A DNA stretch of 64,000 nt from Komagataeibacter xylinus NBRC 15237. GTDB lineage: Bacteria > Pseudomonadota > Alphaproteobacteria > Acetobacterales > Acetobacteraceae. The stretch covers positions 62,001 through 126,000 of the forward strand of contig NZ_BCTP01000005.1 in the NCBI RefSeq assembly GCF_001571345.1, written 5' to 3'. Under the pieces are notes generated by a model. That model was not told where the DNA came from. It saw nothing but the letters and a program-made list of their open reading frames with translations, and did no database searches. Positions within the stretch are counted from its first letter, which is position 1, and the number at the start of each line of letters is the position of its first letter. This document shows positions 38,658-48,228 of this stretch, in pieces. The translations under genes were made by a program, and so were the position numbers.

Positions 38658-41408
38658 TCAGAACGGGCGGAGCAGGCGGTCGAGATATTCCAGTTCCTCT
38701 GGCGGCCGGGTGCGATCGGCATCGCGGCGGCGCAGTTCCTGCTCGATCTCGCGCGCGCGTTCCCGGCTGGCATTGTCGGGCAGATGGGTGTCGTTATCCA
38801 TCCCGCTATGGGTGCCACCGCTCTTGCGGCCAAGCGGGTCACGATCGCCCTTGTCACCGGCCTGCTGCTGTTCGTCATCCTCATCATCCGGGTCGCCGGC
38901 CTGGTTGCCGCCACTGCCGTGCGAACCCTTGCCCTTTCCATCATCAGACAGCATGGGCAGCAGCACGCTGATGGTGCCCTTGCTGCTCTGGCTGCGCATG
39001 GACTGGCGCATCTGCTGGTTGCCCTGCTGCAGGTCGGCCAGCACTTTTTTCTCCGCCGCCGCAGCCTCCGGGTCCTTGCCCGCGCCAAGGGCTGTGCGCA
39101 CCGCTTTCATGTCGGCCTGGGCCTTGTCGAGGGCGGGCATGTCCTTGCCCATGGCCTGCCTGAACTCGCGCTGGAGTTCATGCAGGGCGCGGGCAAGGGC
39201 ATGCTGCATGGCGCGGTCGGCATGCTGCTGGGCCGTACGGGCCTCGGGCGTCAGGCTGGGTGGCGGGGGCGGCCCTGCCTGCGGGGCGGCAGGAGCGGCA
39301 GTGCCGCCCTGGGACGTTATGCCAAGCTGGCGCAAAAGGTCGGTGGTGGACATGGAGGACAGGTCGCCATCATCCTCATCCATGTCGGTCTGGCGGCTGG
39401 CGGCCTCGCGTTCACGCTGGTGCTGGTCCTGATCAAGGCGTGACTGGGCATGATCGAGCAGTTGCGACTGGCGGGTGACCAGATCGCGCAGATCACGGCG
39501 CAGTTCGCGGGCCTGCTGGCGGGCCTGCATCTGCTGGGCCAACTGCATCATGTCCTGCGGGGTTGCGTTGCGGATGCCGTCGGCCATGTCCTCCATCTGC
39601 TGGAGTTTCTGCATGGCGTCGGCATCGCGGCCCGATGCGGCGTCATCCTGCAACTGCTGCATCATCTGGCCCAGATTCTGCTCGCCCTGCTGGGTCATTT
39701 CCGGCAGGGCGGGAATGGCCGAATGCTCGCGCATGGCCTGCTGGCCCAGGGCCTGCATCTTGCGCGAGATCGCATCCTTGAGCGCCTGCATGCGGTGCTG
39801 GAGTTCGGCCTGCTGCTCGGCATCCTGCCCCTTGGGGCCCATTTCGTGCATATGCTCAAGCTGCTGGCGCACCGCCTGCTGCGCGGCCTTTACGCCAAAA
39901 TCCGCCTGTTCGTTATCAATGTCGCGGCGGTTGTGCTCCACATCAAGGGCCAGAAACCACAGTCGCGCGGTGGCCTGGGCAATGGCGGCCTCATCGCTCA
40001 CATCCTCGCTGCCCAGCAGGGCGGCGGTGCTGGTCAGGGCCAGCAGCAGGCCGACATGGTGGGTCAGCACGGTATCGGCCTGCCCCAGCCCCACCAGCTC
40101 ACGCGCGGCCTGTGCCCGGTTCTCGCGGTGTAGGGCGAGACGCTTGCGGATGTCCAGAATGGCCTTGGCGACCGGGTTGTTGAATGCGCGCGCGCCAATG
40201 CGCAGCTTTATGGGGGCGGATGTTGCGGTGGTGCCGCTATGGCCGGTGGCCACAAGCCGGGCGGTCACGTCCTCGCCCGCCCATGGGCTGTCTGACAGGT
40301 CGGGCGTTGCCACGCCATCAGCCGTGCGGGGCTGGCCGTTGAGCGGCAGCGGCACGCGCAGGGTATCGTTCGGGCCGTCGGGCATGACCAGTTCGGCGTG
40401 CAGGCTGGCAATGCCGTAAGGCTGGGCCACATGGTAGGGCAGGCGCGTGCGCCATTCCCCCTCGCCGCTGCCGGGGTTTGGCCCCCAGGCCACATCGGGT
40501 GGCGGGTTGGGAGTAACGTGCAGGCTCCATTGCGCCAGCGTGCGCCCCCGGCCACGCAGGCGCAGCGTGCCGCTGGCCAGAAGGGTGGCCTGCGCGCTCC
40601 AGCTTGCCTTGCCCAGCGGATGAAAGGGGTGGGGGCCGATGGCGGGACCAGACTGGCTGGCCTGCATGCGCAGGGCGGGCGTGCCATCCAGCCCGTTCAG
40701 CGTAACACTGAGCACGGCCCCTGCGGGAATGGTGGCGGTGGCATGGGTGGCATCAAGAAAGACCGGAGCGCCGGGCGCGTAGTCGGGCAGGGTGATCCAG
40801 GCATTGACCTGTGGGGCAGGAGTATCGGCATCATCCATGCCGGGCAGGAACGCAGCCGTGATGCGGCTTGCGGCATGGGGCCCGGTCCAGGCGAGTCCTC
40901 CGGCCAGCAGCACCGCAAGCACGGGGGCCGCGCGTACCCAGCCTGAAGCGGGCAGGCGCAGATGCGGCCAGCCACCGTGCAGGTGGTCGAGGGCCGCCAT
41001 GGTGCGGTGCAGGTGGAGCTGCCACAGTTCATGTAGGGCCGGGGTGCGGGTATTGGCGGGCTGGTCATGCAATGTGCGCAGTGGCTGCCCCGTCAGGCCG
41101 GAGGCCTGCTCCACGCGGCGGTCGGTCTCGGTGGCGGTGGGCGGGCTTACGGCCTGCCACAGCCGCCAGGTGCGCCACGATACGGCACCAGCCAGCCCCA
41201 GGAGTGCCAGCGCGTGCACGCTGTCAGGCAGGCGCTGCGGCACGCGCGCCAGCCCAAGCAGGGCCACGCCCATGGCAGCACCTGCGGCAGGCAGCATGAG
41301 TGGCCACAGGCGCTCGGCCCACAGGGCGCGGCGGGCCTGGCCGCGCGCGCGCGCAAGGCGTTGCGGCAGGTCGCCGTTCGTCCGGATACTGTCCTGCCCG
41401 ACGGTCAT
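38658..41408 (-). CDS. DUF4175 / TIGR02302-type membrane protein
   Basis: This encodes 916 residues of the large alphaproteobacterial envelope family next to lysA. Two N-terminal hydrophobic helices (about 30-75) and a third near 165-180 precede a periplasmic-type beta-rich region. From about residue 510 the sequence is dominated by Gln/Met/Ala-rich helices (QLQQMQ-like, probably coiled coil), then a Pro-rich linker and an acidic, Asp/Gly-rich tail ending in EYLDRLLRPF. The function is unknown. ATG 41408 overlaps the lysA stop by 4 bases, so it is coupled to lysine biosynthesis genes; a cell-wall or envelope role is a guess from this context. Confidence 0.85.
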   Translation of the reverse strand: MTVGQDSIRTNGDLPQRLARARGQARRALWAERLWPLMLPAAGAAMGVALLGLARVPQRLPDSVHALALLGLAGAVSWRTWRLWQAVSPPTATETDRRVEQASGLTGQPLRTLHDQPANTRTPALHELWQLHLHRTMAALDHLHGGWPHLRLPASGWVRAAPVLAVLLAGGLAWTGPHAASRITAAFLPGMDDADTPAPQVNAWITLPDYAPGAPVFLDATHATATIPAGAVLSVTLNGLDGTPALRMQASQSGPAIGPHPFHPLGKASWSAQATLLASGTLRLRGRGRTLAQWSLHVTPNPPPDVAWGPNPGSGEGEWRTRLPYHVAQPYGIASLHAELVMPDGPNDTLRVPLPLNGQPRTADGVATPDLSDSPWAGEDVTARLVATGHSGTTATSAPIKLRIGARAFNNPVAKAILDIRKRLALHRENRAQAARELVGLGQADTVLTHHVGLLLALTSTAALLGSEDVSDEAAIAQATARLWFLALDVEHNRRDIDNEQADFGVKAAQQAVRQQLEHMHEMGPKGQDAEQQAELQHRMQALKDAISRKMQALGQQAMREHSAIPALPEMTQQGEQNLGQMMQQLQDDAASGRDADAMQKLQQMEDMADGIRNATPQDMMQLAQQMQARQQARELRRDLRDLVTRQSQLLDHAQSRLDQDQHQREREAASRQTDMDEDDGDLSSMSTTDLLRQLGITSQGGTAAPAAPQAGPPPPPSLTPEARTAQQHADRAMQHALARALHELQREFRQAMGKDMPALDKAQADMKAVRTALGAGKDPEAAAAEKKVLADLQQGNQQMRQSMRSQSSKGTISVLLPMLSDDGKGKGSHGSGGNQAGDPDDEDDEQQQAGDKGDRDPLGRKSGGTHSGMDNDTHLPDNASRERAREIEQELRRRDADRTRPPEELEYLDRLLRPF

Positions 41409-42775
41409 AGGCCTCCGCCAGCGGGGGTAAGGGTCTGGTCCACCCATTGGGGAACATGGTCGGCGGCCCAGAGTTCCTCAACGGGCTGGCGCGGGCGGAT
41501 GACAGCCCAGCGATTGCCATCGACCATCACCTGCGCCGCCAGTGGGCGGTCGTTATAGGTGGAGCTCATCACCATGCCATAGGCGCCGCAGTCGAGCAGG
41601 GCCACGCGCGCGCCTGCCTCCATGTGGGGCAGGGTGCGGTCATTGCCGAAGGTATCGCCACTTTCGCACACGGGGCCGACCACATGCACCGCCTCGGCCG
41701 GGGCGTTCGCATCCCTGGCCGAAAGCGGGAGGATGCCGTGCCAGGCATCATACAGGCTGGGGCGCATGAGATCGTTCATCGCCGCATCGAGCACCAGGAA
41801 GGGGGGCATGCCATCATAGCCGCGCTTGCGCAAAATGACGGTGCTCAGCAGCACGCCCGCAGGCCCGGCCAGCCAGCGGCCCGGCTCGATGGCGAGGCGC
41901 GTGCCCAGCCCGCCGAGTTCGGCATGAATGGCTGCGGCCAGTGCTTCGGGCGCGCCCTCGCTCTCATCGCGGTAGGAAATGCCAAGGCCGCCGCCGCAGT
42001 CCAGCGCGTCGACCACCAGCCCGCGCGCGCGGATGGCATGCACGAGTGCGGCCAGCCGGGCATAGGCGGTACGGTAGGGCTGCATGCGCACGATCTGGCT
42101 GCCGATATGCATGGCCAGCCCCACGGGGCGGATGCCGGGAAGTGCTGCGGCATGGGCATAGAGTTCGACCGCGCGGTTATAGGGAATGCCGAATTTGTTG
42201 TTGGCCAGCCCCGTGGTGATCTTGGCGTGCGTTCCTGCATCGACGTCGGGGTTGATGCGCAGGGCAACCGCCGCCTCAAGCCCTTCGGCCTGCGCCGTGG
42301 CGGAGAGGAGTTCGAGTTCCTCCGCACTTTCCACATTGATCTGCAGAATGCCCGCGCGCAGCGCCAGTCGCATCTCGTCAACGGTCTTGCCCACGCCCGA
42401 GAACACGATCCTGCCCGCCGGGATGCCCGCCGCCATGGCGCGGCGCAACTCGCCGCCACTGACCACGTCCGCCCCGGCACCCTGCGCCGCCAGCACGCGC
42501 AGCACGGCCAGATGGTCGTTGGCCTTGACCGCGAAATGGATGGAAACCGGGTGGCCCGTCGCCGCAAAGGCATTGGCCAGCCTGCGGTAGCGCGCGCGCA
42601 GCGTGCCGGCGCTCATGACCCATGTGGGCGTGCCCAGCGCATCGGCTATGGCGTTGAGCGGCACGTCTTCAAGCACGAGCCCGTCCATGGCGTGCATTGA
42701 CAGCGCGGGACGGACGGCCAGAAGGTCGGCGACGGAAGGGTCCTGTCCGGGACAGGGGAGGGGAGTATCAGCCAT
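41405..42775 (-). CDS. lysA: Diaminopimelate decarboxylase
   Basis: This encodes a 456-residue PLP enzyme of alanine-racemase fold that makes L-lysine from meso-DAP. The PLP lysine is in HFAVKANDH, the Gly-rich phosphate contact is CGGGLGISY, and the C-terminal CESGDTFGNDR, ALLDCGAYGMVMSSTYNDRP and the final barrel are diagnostic. ATG 42775 follows the usual N-terminal length. It is normally preceded by a small lipoprotein and argH; here a cdd gene on the opposite strand has come between them. Confidence 0.95.
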   Translation of the reverse strand: MADTPLPCPGQDPSVADLLAVRPALSMHAMDGLVLEDVPLNAIADALGTPTWVMSAGTLRARYRRLANAFAATGHPVSIHFAVKANDHLAVLRVLAAQGAGADVVSGGELRRAMAAGIPAGRIVFSGVGKTVDEMRLALRAGILQINVESAEELELLSATAQAEGLEAAVALRINPDVDAGTHAKITTGLANNKFGIPYNRAVELYAHAAALPGIRPVGLAMHIGSQIVRMQPYRTAYARLAALVHAIRARGLVVDALDCGGGLGISYRDESEGAPEALAAAIHAELGGLGTRLAIEPGRWLAGPAGVLLSTVILRKRGYDGMPPFLVLDAAMNDLMRPSLYDAWHGILPLSARDANAPAEAVHVVGPVCESGDTFGNDRTLPHMEAGARVALLDCGAYGMVMSSTYNDRPLAAQVMVDGNRWAVIRPRQPVEELWAADHVPQWVDQTLTPAGGGL

Positions 42776-42851
42776 GATGCCTGCACGATACCGCCTTGCC
42801 GCATCCCTTCCAAGGTGGTTGACGCAGGAAAGAACAGGTAAGGACAGCCCC

Positions 42852-43253
42852 ATGATGGATCACGACCCCGTGGCGCGGGCGGCAATGGCCGTGCGGGCCC
42901 ATGCCTATGCGCCCTATTCCCGCTTTGCGGTGGGCGCCGCGGTCGAGACCGTGGATGGCCGGGTTTTTGCGGGCTGCAATGTTGAAAATGCGGCCTACCC
43001 CGAGGGAACCTGCGCCGAGGCGGGCGCCATTGCGGCCATGGTGGCGGCAGGCGCGCGCCACATCCGGCGCGTGGTGGTGTGTGGCGGCACGGGTACCGCC
43101 TGCACGCCATGCGGGGGCTGCCGCCAGAAGATACGCGAATTCGCGCCGCCCGAGGCCGAGATCGCCATGATCTCGCCCCAGGGCACGGTGCTGGTGGTTC
43201 ACACGCTGGCTGACCTGCTGCCCGACAGTTTCGGGCCGGGCAACCTGGCCTGA
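42852..43253 (+). CDS. cdd: Cytidine deaminase
   Basis: This encodes a 133-residue homotetrameric-type zinc enzyme converting cytidine and deoxycytidine to uridine forms in pyrimidine salvage. The zinc ligands and catalytic Glu are C54-A-E56 and PCGGC (C87, C90). RFAVGAAVE and FAGCNVENAAYPEGTCAE are family blocks. AAGGAC precedes the start, and the second ATG at 42855 is also possible. It is the only plus-strand gene inside the minus-strand argH-lipoprotein-lysA-DUF4175 run. It diverges from lysA and converges on the lipoprotein gene. Confidence 0.95.
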   Translation: MMDHDPVARAAMAVRAHAYAPYSRFAVGAAVETVDGRVFAGCNVENAAYPEGTCAEAGAIAAMVAAGARHIRRVVVCGGTGTACTPCGGCRQKIREFAPPEAEIAMISPQGTVLVVHTLADLLPDSFGPGNLA

Positions 43254-43265
43254 CCGGCGTGTGCC

Positions 43266-43427
43266 CTAGCGGTCCTTGTTGGGGTAATTGTTGTAGATCG
43301 CCCTGCTGGGGCTGTGCGGGTTGCCAATGCGCCCGCAGGCCTCGAGCGTGGCACTCATGGCCGCCAGCATGGCGAGCATGAGCATGAAGCGGGGCGCGCC
43401 CCGGCGCAGGCTGGTCAGGATGTTCAT
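43266..43427 (-). CDS. lptM: Small LptM-like lipoprotein
   Basis: This encodes 53 residues. Starting [10 protein letters not shown], a hydrophobic Met/Ala/Leu signal leads to Cys31 in [10 protein letters not shown], followed by a short polar tail rich in Asn, Ser and Arg. The C-G-R-x-G start and position directly after argH and near lysA match LptM/YifL-type lipoproteins, which assist assembly of the LPS translocon LptD. The lipobox is imperfect, because Glu at -2 is unusual. GGGAG precedes the start, which overlaps the argH stop by 4 bases (ATGA). The LptM role is inferred from synteny and the lipoprotein pattern. Confidence 0.72.
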   Translation of the reverse strand: MNILTSLRRGAPRFMLMLAMLAAMSATLEACGRIGNPHSPSRAIYNNYPNKDR

Positions 43428-44854
43428 TTCTGTGCTCCCAGTGTGTCAAGCCAGTGCGTGGCCTGTGCCCGCACGTTGTCGGCCGCGGTGCCGCCAGGGC
43501 TGGTGCGCGAGGCGATGGAGGAATCGACGCTCAGCACCGAGAAGATGTCCTGCGTGATGCCGGCTTCCTCCTCCTGCATTTCCGCAAGGCTCAGCTCGGC
43601 CAGTCCCACGCCTTTTGCTTCCGCCTTGCCCACGAGGCGGCCGGTCACGTGGTGCGCGGTGCGGAAGGGCACCTTGAGCACGCGCACCAGCCAGTCGGCC
43701 AGGTCGGTGGCGGTGGAGAAGCCGGACCCGGCATAGGCGCGCATCTGTGCTTCATTGACCGTGAGGTCGCGCACCATGCCATCCATGGCCGCAAGGCACA
43801 GGGTGGCGGCATCGGTGGCGGCGAAGACGGGTTCCTTGTCTTCCTGCATGTCCTTGGCATAGGCCAGCGGCAGGCCCTTCATGACCGTAAGCAGGCCGAC
43901 CAGCGCGCCGGTAATGCGCCCGCCCTTGGCGCGCACCAGTTCGGCGGCGTCGGGGTTGCGCTTTTGCGGCATGATGGACGAGCCGGTGGTGAACGCATCG
44001 GACAGGCGGATGAACGAGAAGGGGGCCGAGCACCAGATCACGATTTCTTCCGCCAGGCGTGAGAGGTGCATCGCCATGATGGACAGGGCCGAAAGATATT
44101 CCAGCGCGAAATCGCGGTCCGATACGGCATCGAGCGAATTGGCGGTGGGCCGGTCGAAGCCCAGCGCCCGGGCCGTCATCTCGCGGTCGATGGGGAAGGA
44201 CGTGCCCGCAAGCGCTGCCGAGCCGAGCGGGGATTCGTTGAGCCTGCGCCGGGCGTCGTTCAGGCGGCCCCGGTCGCGCGCCAGCATCTCGACATAGGCC
44301 ATGAGGTGATGGCCGAAGGTCACGGGCTGGGCGGTCTGCAGGTGGGTGAAGCCGGGCATGGGGGTGGCGGCGTGCTCGAGCGCGCGGCGGGCGAGGGCGC
44401 GCATGAGGGCTGCGGCCTGCTGCTCCAGCCCGTCAATCGCATCGCGCACCCACAGGCGGAAATCGGTCGCCACCTGGTCGTTGCGCGAGCGTGCGGTGTG
44501 CAGGCGCTTGCCCGCCTCGCCAATGCGATCGGACAGGCGGGCCTCGATATTCATGTGAATATCTTCAAGGGCGGTGCTGAATTCAAACATGCCCGCCGCG
44601 ATCTCGTGGCCGATCTGGTCCAGCCCCTCGGTAATGGCCCTGGCGTCCTCGCCGGAAATGATGCCGGTTTTGGCGAGCATGGCGGCATGGGCCTTTGATC
44701 CCGCGATGTCCTGCCGCCACAGTGCTTTGTCAAAGCCGATTGAGGCATTGATGTCCTGCATGATGGCCGCAGGCCCCCCGGCAAAGCGACCGCCCCATTG
44801 TGCGTTCGCCTCGTGCGCGTCCTGATCCGTCAGCGTTTTTGCGTTCCCCGGCAT
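43424..44854 (-). CDS. argH: Argininosuccinate lyase
   Basis: This encodes a 476-residue enzyme of the fumarase/aspartase superfamily that splits argininosuccinate to arginine and fumarate. Blocks in order are [10 protein letters not shown] at the start, [40 protein letters not shown] and the superfamily signature [12 protein letters not shown]. Length is normal. It is translationally coupled to the LptM-like gene downstream. The 249 bases before it, up to the divergent amidohydrolase gene, contain no gene I can support. Confidence 0.96.
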   Translation of the reverse strand: MPGNAKTLTDQDAHEANAQWGGRFAGGPAAIMQDINASIGFDKALWRQDIAGSKAHAAMLAKTGIISGEDARAITEGLDQIGHEIAAGMFEFSTALEDIHMNIEARLSDRIGEAGKRLHTARSRNDQVATDFRLWVRDAIDGLEQQAAALMRALARRALEHAATPMPGFTHLQTAQPVTFGHHLMAYVEMLARDRGRLNDARRRLNESPLGSAALAGTSFPIDREMTARALGFDRPTANSLDAVSDRDFALEYLSALSIMAMHLSRLAEEIVIWCSAPFSFIRLSDAFTTGSSIMPQKRNPDAAELVRAKGGRITGALVGLLTVMKGLPLAYAKDMQEDKEPVFAATDAATLCLAAMDGMVRDLTVNEAQMRAYAGSGFSTATDLADWLVRVLKVPFRTAHHVTGRLVGKAEAKGVGLAELSLAEMQEEEAGITQDIFSVLSVDSSIASRTSPGGTAADNVRAQATHWLDTLGAQK

Positions 44855-45103
44855 CCTGTGTTCCAGCTACCCCAAGTGTGAAAAGGATTATGGCGCGCCT
44901 TCATGGCACAATGCCAATGCGCGCAGCGCACCCTACCGGCGCGGCGCGGCAGATACAATCGTGGCGCGCCGCAATCCTGCGGGCATGGGGCCGTGGTGCG
45001 GAGCGGGGTTGCGGCGTGTGGCTCCGGCGGGGTCTTTCACTTGGCGGGTCAGGGCTGTAATGTCGGCCCCCAACCCGCCCATGGCAGAGGACGTTACGCC
45101 ACA

Positions 45104-45922
45104 ATGCACCATGCAGCCCTTGCACAGGAGCCGTCACGTTTGCTGACCCCGGCCGACCCGTCGCCGGTCATCCAGTTCGGCCCGTCGGCGCTCGATGGCG
45201 TGGCCACGGCGGGCGGGCTGCCCTTCGTGCTGGTCAGCGACCATGCGGGCCAGGCCATTCCCGTCGCACTGGGCGACATGGGGGTGAGTGCCCAGGACCG
45301 GGCGCGCCATATCGCCTGTGACCTGGGCATGGCCGAAACCGGCCGCCTTCTGGCTGAAAAGCTCGGCTGCGTGCTGATCGAGCAGGCCTATTCCCGTCTC
45401 GTGATCGACTGCAACCGCGCGCCGGGGCACCCCACCTCCATCGTGCGTGAAAGCGACGGCACGCCGGTGCCCGCCAATGCCGACCTCAGCGCCGATGCGG
45501 AAGGCTGGCGGGTGGAGGAAATCTTCCTGCCCTATCACCAGAAGATCCGCGGCGAGATTTCCACGCGGCTCGAGGCCGGGCTGCCCGTGGTGCTGGTCTC
45601 GCTGCACAGCTTTGCCGATTGCATGAATGGCCAGGCGCGGCCGTGGCATACGGGCGTGCTGCACAACCGCAACCCCGCCTTCGGCCTGCGCGTGCGCGAC
45701 CTGCTGGCGGCGGAAGACGGGCTGGTGGTGGGCAGCAACGAGCCTTATGCGCTGACGGATGTGAATGACTACACCGTGCCGGTCCATGCCGAAGGGCGCG
45801 GCCTGCCGTATCTGGAAATCGAGATCAGGCAGGACCTGATCGCAACCCCCGTGGGGCAGGCCGAATGGGCCGCGCGGCTTGCGCGCGTCCTGCCCCAGGC
45901 CTGGGAAGAATACCGCCACTGA
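45104..45922 (+). CDS. N-formylglutamate amidohydrolase family protein
   Basis: This encodes a 272-residue zinc hydrolase of the N-formylglutamate amidohydrolase family (PF05013), which releases formate from N-formylglutamate or acts on related N-acyl amino acids. Characteristic blocks are FVLVSDHAGQAIP, CDLGM, DCNRAPGHPTSI, the HSF segment after VVLVSLHSFAD and YLEIEIRQDLI. ATG 45104 follows AGAGGA; the open frame extends upstream but without family similarity. No hut genes are adjacent, so its part in histidine degradation is not shown here. Confidence 0.85.
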   Translation: MHHAALAQEPSRLLTPADPSPVIQFGPSALDGVATAGGLPFVLVSDHAGQAIPVALGDMGVSAQDRARHIACDLGMAETGRLLAEKLGCVLIEQAYSRLVIDCNRAPGHPTSIVRESDGTPVPANADLSADAEGWRVEEIFLPYHQKIRGEISTRLEAGLPVVLVSLHSFADCMNGQARPWHTGVLHNRNPAFGLRVRDLLAAEDGLVVGSNEPYALTDVNDYTVPVHAEGRGLPYLEIEIRQDLIATPVGQAEWAARLARVLPQAWEEYRH

Positions 45923-45938
45923 GCAGGATACGCCGTTC

Positions 45939-46820
45939 ATGAACAACACGATGGAACGCAGCCCCCGCATTGACGGGCACACCATGCTTGCGGGGGTGAT
46001 CGGCTGGCCGGTGGCGCATTCACGCTCGCCGCTCATGCATAATTTCTGGCTGGCGCAGGGCGGCATCAATGGCGCGTACGTGCCGCTGCCCGTGCGGCCC
46101 GGCGCGTTTGACGTGGCGGTGAAAGGGTTGCAGGCGGCGGGCTTCCGGGGGGTGAACGTGACCATCCCGCACAAGGAATCCGCCTATCGCATCGTGAACC
46201 GCCTTGACCGCTCGGCCCGGCGTTCAGGCTCGGTCAATACGCTGGTCTTTGCCGCCGATGGCCAGATCGAGGGCTATTCCACCGATGGTGATGGCTTCGT
46301 GGCCAACGTCGAGGCGCATGGTGTTGCGGTGCGTGATGGCCGCGCCCTTTTGCTCGGCGCGGGCGGGGCCGCGCGCGCCATTGCCGCAAGCCTGCTCGAC
46401 CGGGGCGTGCAGGTTGTCATTGCCAACCGCACCCGCGCCCGCGCCGAGGCTTTGGCAGCCCTGCTTGAGGGAATCGAGGTCATCGACTGGGCGCGGGCCG
46501 GTGAGGCGCTGGCGGGCTGCACGCTGCTGGTCAACACCACCTCGATCGGGATGGAAGGAGCCGATGATGCCGCTTTCCCGCTCGATCTGGCGCAGGCCGA
46601 TGCCGGGCTTGTGGTGTGTGACATCGTGTACGTGCCGCGCCAGACCGGTCTGCTGCAACTTGCTACACGCCACGGCCTGCGCACGGTTGATGGGCTGGGC
46701 ATGCTGATCCATCAGGCCGGACTGGGGTTTGAAAAATGGTTTGGCGCGAAGCCTGGCATCGGCCCGGAGGTCGAAGCCCTGCTTGATGCCGACCTGCGCG
46801 CGGCCCACGCGGGGGGCTGA
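45939..46820 (+). CDS. aroE: Shikimate dehydrogenase
   Basis: This encodes a 293-residue NADP-dependent enzyme of aromatic amino-acid synthesis, reducing 3-dehydroshikimate. The substrate site has IGWPVAHSRSPLMHNFWL and NVTIPHKE (catalytic Lys). The NADP Rossmann site is LLLGAGGAARAIAASL. The C-terminal GLGMLIHQAGLGFEKWFG is typical. ATG 45939 has AGCAGGA upstream. It begins the conserved aroE-coaE-dnaQ unit. Confidence 0.96.
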   Translation: MNNTMERSPRIDGHTMLAGVIGWPVAHSRSPLMHNFWLAQGGINGAYVPLPVRPGAFDVAVKGLQAAGFRGVNVTIPHKESAYRIVNRLDRSARRSGSVNTLVFAADGQIEGYSTDGDGFVANVEAHGVAVRDGRALLLGAGGAARAIAASLLDRGVQVVIANRTRARAEALAALLEGIEVIDWARAGEALAGCTLLVNTTSIGMEGADDAAFPLDLAQADAGLVVCDIVYVPRQTGLLQLATRHGLRTVDGLGMLIHQAGLGFEKWFGAKPGIGPEVEALLDADLRAAHAGG

Positions 46821-46825
46821 ACGCC

Positions 46826-47455
46826 ATGCGGGTGCTCGGCCTTACGGGCGGGATCGGCATGGGTAAGTCCACCATGGCGGCCCTGCTGCGCCGCGCGGGC
46901 CTGCGCGTGTTCGATGCCGATGCCGAAGTACGTGCGCTTCAGGCCCCGCATGGCCGCGCGCTGCCCGCCATTGAAAGGCTGGTGCCCGGCTGCGTGCGTG
47001 ATGGCGTGCTGGACCGGGCGGTGTTGCGGCGTGCAGCACTGGCCGAACCCGCCATCATGCGCGGGCTGGAAGGCATTCTGCACCCTCTGGTGCGGGCCGC
47101 GCGCACGCGCTTCCTTGAGCGTGCGCGGCGTGATGGCTGCCGGTGGGTGGTGCTGGACATACCGCTCCTGTTCGAGACCGGGGCCGAGCGGATCTGTGAC
47201 AGGGTTGTGGTGGTCAGCGCGCCCGCCGCCATCCAGCGCGCCCGCGTGCTGAAGCGCGGCACCATGATGCCCGCGCAGCTTGACGCCGTGCTGGCCCGCC
47301 AGATGGCCGATGCCGCCCGGCGGCGCAGGGCCGATATCGTGATTGAAACCGGGCTGTCGCGGCATGACACGCTGCGGCAGGTCAGGCGCCTGCTGCGCGC
47401 CATGCATGCCGCCAGCCCCGCCGCCTGGGCGGCCTACAGGGGAAAACCCGCATGA
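46826..47455 (+). CDS. coaE: Dephospho-CoA kinase
   Basis: This encodes a 209-residue P-loop kinase for the last step of CoA synthesis. Walker A GGIGMGKST is at 8-16, the DADAEVRAL block follows, and the LID/RQ region includes LARQMADAARRRRADIVIETG. It starts 5 bases after aroE and its stop overlaps dnaQ by 4 bases. Confidence 0.95.
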   Translation: MRVLGLTGGIGMGKSTMAALLRRAGLRVFDADAEVRALQAPHGRALPAIERLVPGCVRDGVLDRAVLRRAALAEPAIMRGLEGILHPLVRAARTRFLERARRDGCRWVVLDIPLLFETGAERICDRVVVVSAPAAIQRARVLKRGTMMPAQLDAVLARQMADAARRRRADIVIETGLSRHDTLRQVRRLLRAMHAASPAAWAAYRGKPA

Positions 47456-48132
47456 AACGCTCCATCCTGTTCGATACGGAAACCACGGGGCTTGACCCGC
47501 TCAAGGGCGACCGCGTGATTGAAATCGCAGCGCTGGAACTGATGGGCGACCTGCCCACGGGCAATAATTTCCATGTGCTGATCGACCCCGAGCGCGACGT
47601 GCCCGAGGAGGCATCGCGCGTGCATGGCTTTACTTATGCCGACCTTGAGGGAAAGCCGAAATTTGCCGAGATTGCCCCCGGTTTCCTTGAATTCGTGGGT
47701 CGCGATCCGCTGGTCGCCCATAATGCGCGGTTCGACTTCGGCTTCCTGAATGCGGAACTCGCCCGCGCGCGCCTGCCTGAACTTGATATGGGCCGCATGG
47801 TCGATACGCTGGACATGGCGCGCGAGCGTTTTCCCGGCATGCCCAACAGCCTTGATGCACTGTGCCGCCGCTTTGGCATCGACCTCTCGGCCCGCACCAC
47901 CCATAACGCCCTGCTCGACTGCAAGCTGCTCGCCGAAGTCTATCTTGAACTGACCGGTGGCCGCCAGCGCGGGCTTGGCCTGTCGGTGGATGAAGGGGGT
48001 GGGGGCATCGCCGTCTATACCTATGCGCGGCCGCCGGGGCATGTGGCGGTGCGCGTGCGCCCCGATACAGCGGAAATCGAGGCCCATCAGACCTTTGTGG
48101 CCGCCCTGTCCGATCCCGTGTGGCTGACCTGA
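47452..48132 (+). CDS. dnaQ: DNA polymerase III epsilon subunit (proofreading exonuclease)
   Basis: This encodes a 226-residue 3'-5' exonuclease of the DEDDh family. ExoI has D8-T-E10, ExoII is in HNARFDFGFLNAEL, and ExoIII is H...LLDCKLLAEVY. After about residue 175 a Gly-rich segment leads to the tail that binds the alpha subunit. The start overlaps coaE, as in other alphaproteobacteria. Confidence 0.95.
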   Translation: MKRSILFDTETTGLDPLKGDRVIEIAALELMGDLPTGNNFHVLIDPERDVPEEASRVHGFTYADLEGKPKFAEIAPGFLEFVGRDPLVAHNARFDFGFLNAELARARLPELDMGRMVDTLDMARERFPGMPNSLDALCRRFGIDLSARTTHNALLDCKLLAEVYLELTGGRQRGLGLSVDEGGGGIAVYTYARPPGHVAVRVRPDTAEIEAHQTFVAALSDPVWLT

Positions 48133-48228
48133 ATAGGCGGTATGTAACAATAGGGAGTGGCCGTTCGGGTGGCTTTGGTCTAGGCTTGCCCCTCCACTGG
48201 CCCTGATGTGTTGAACAGGAAGAGAGCA

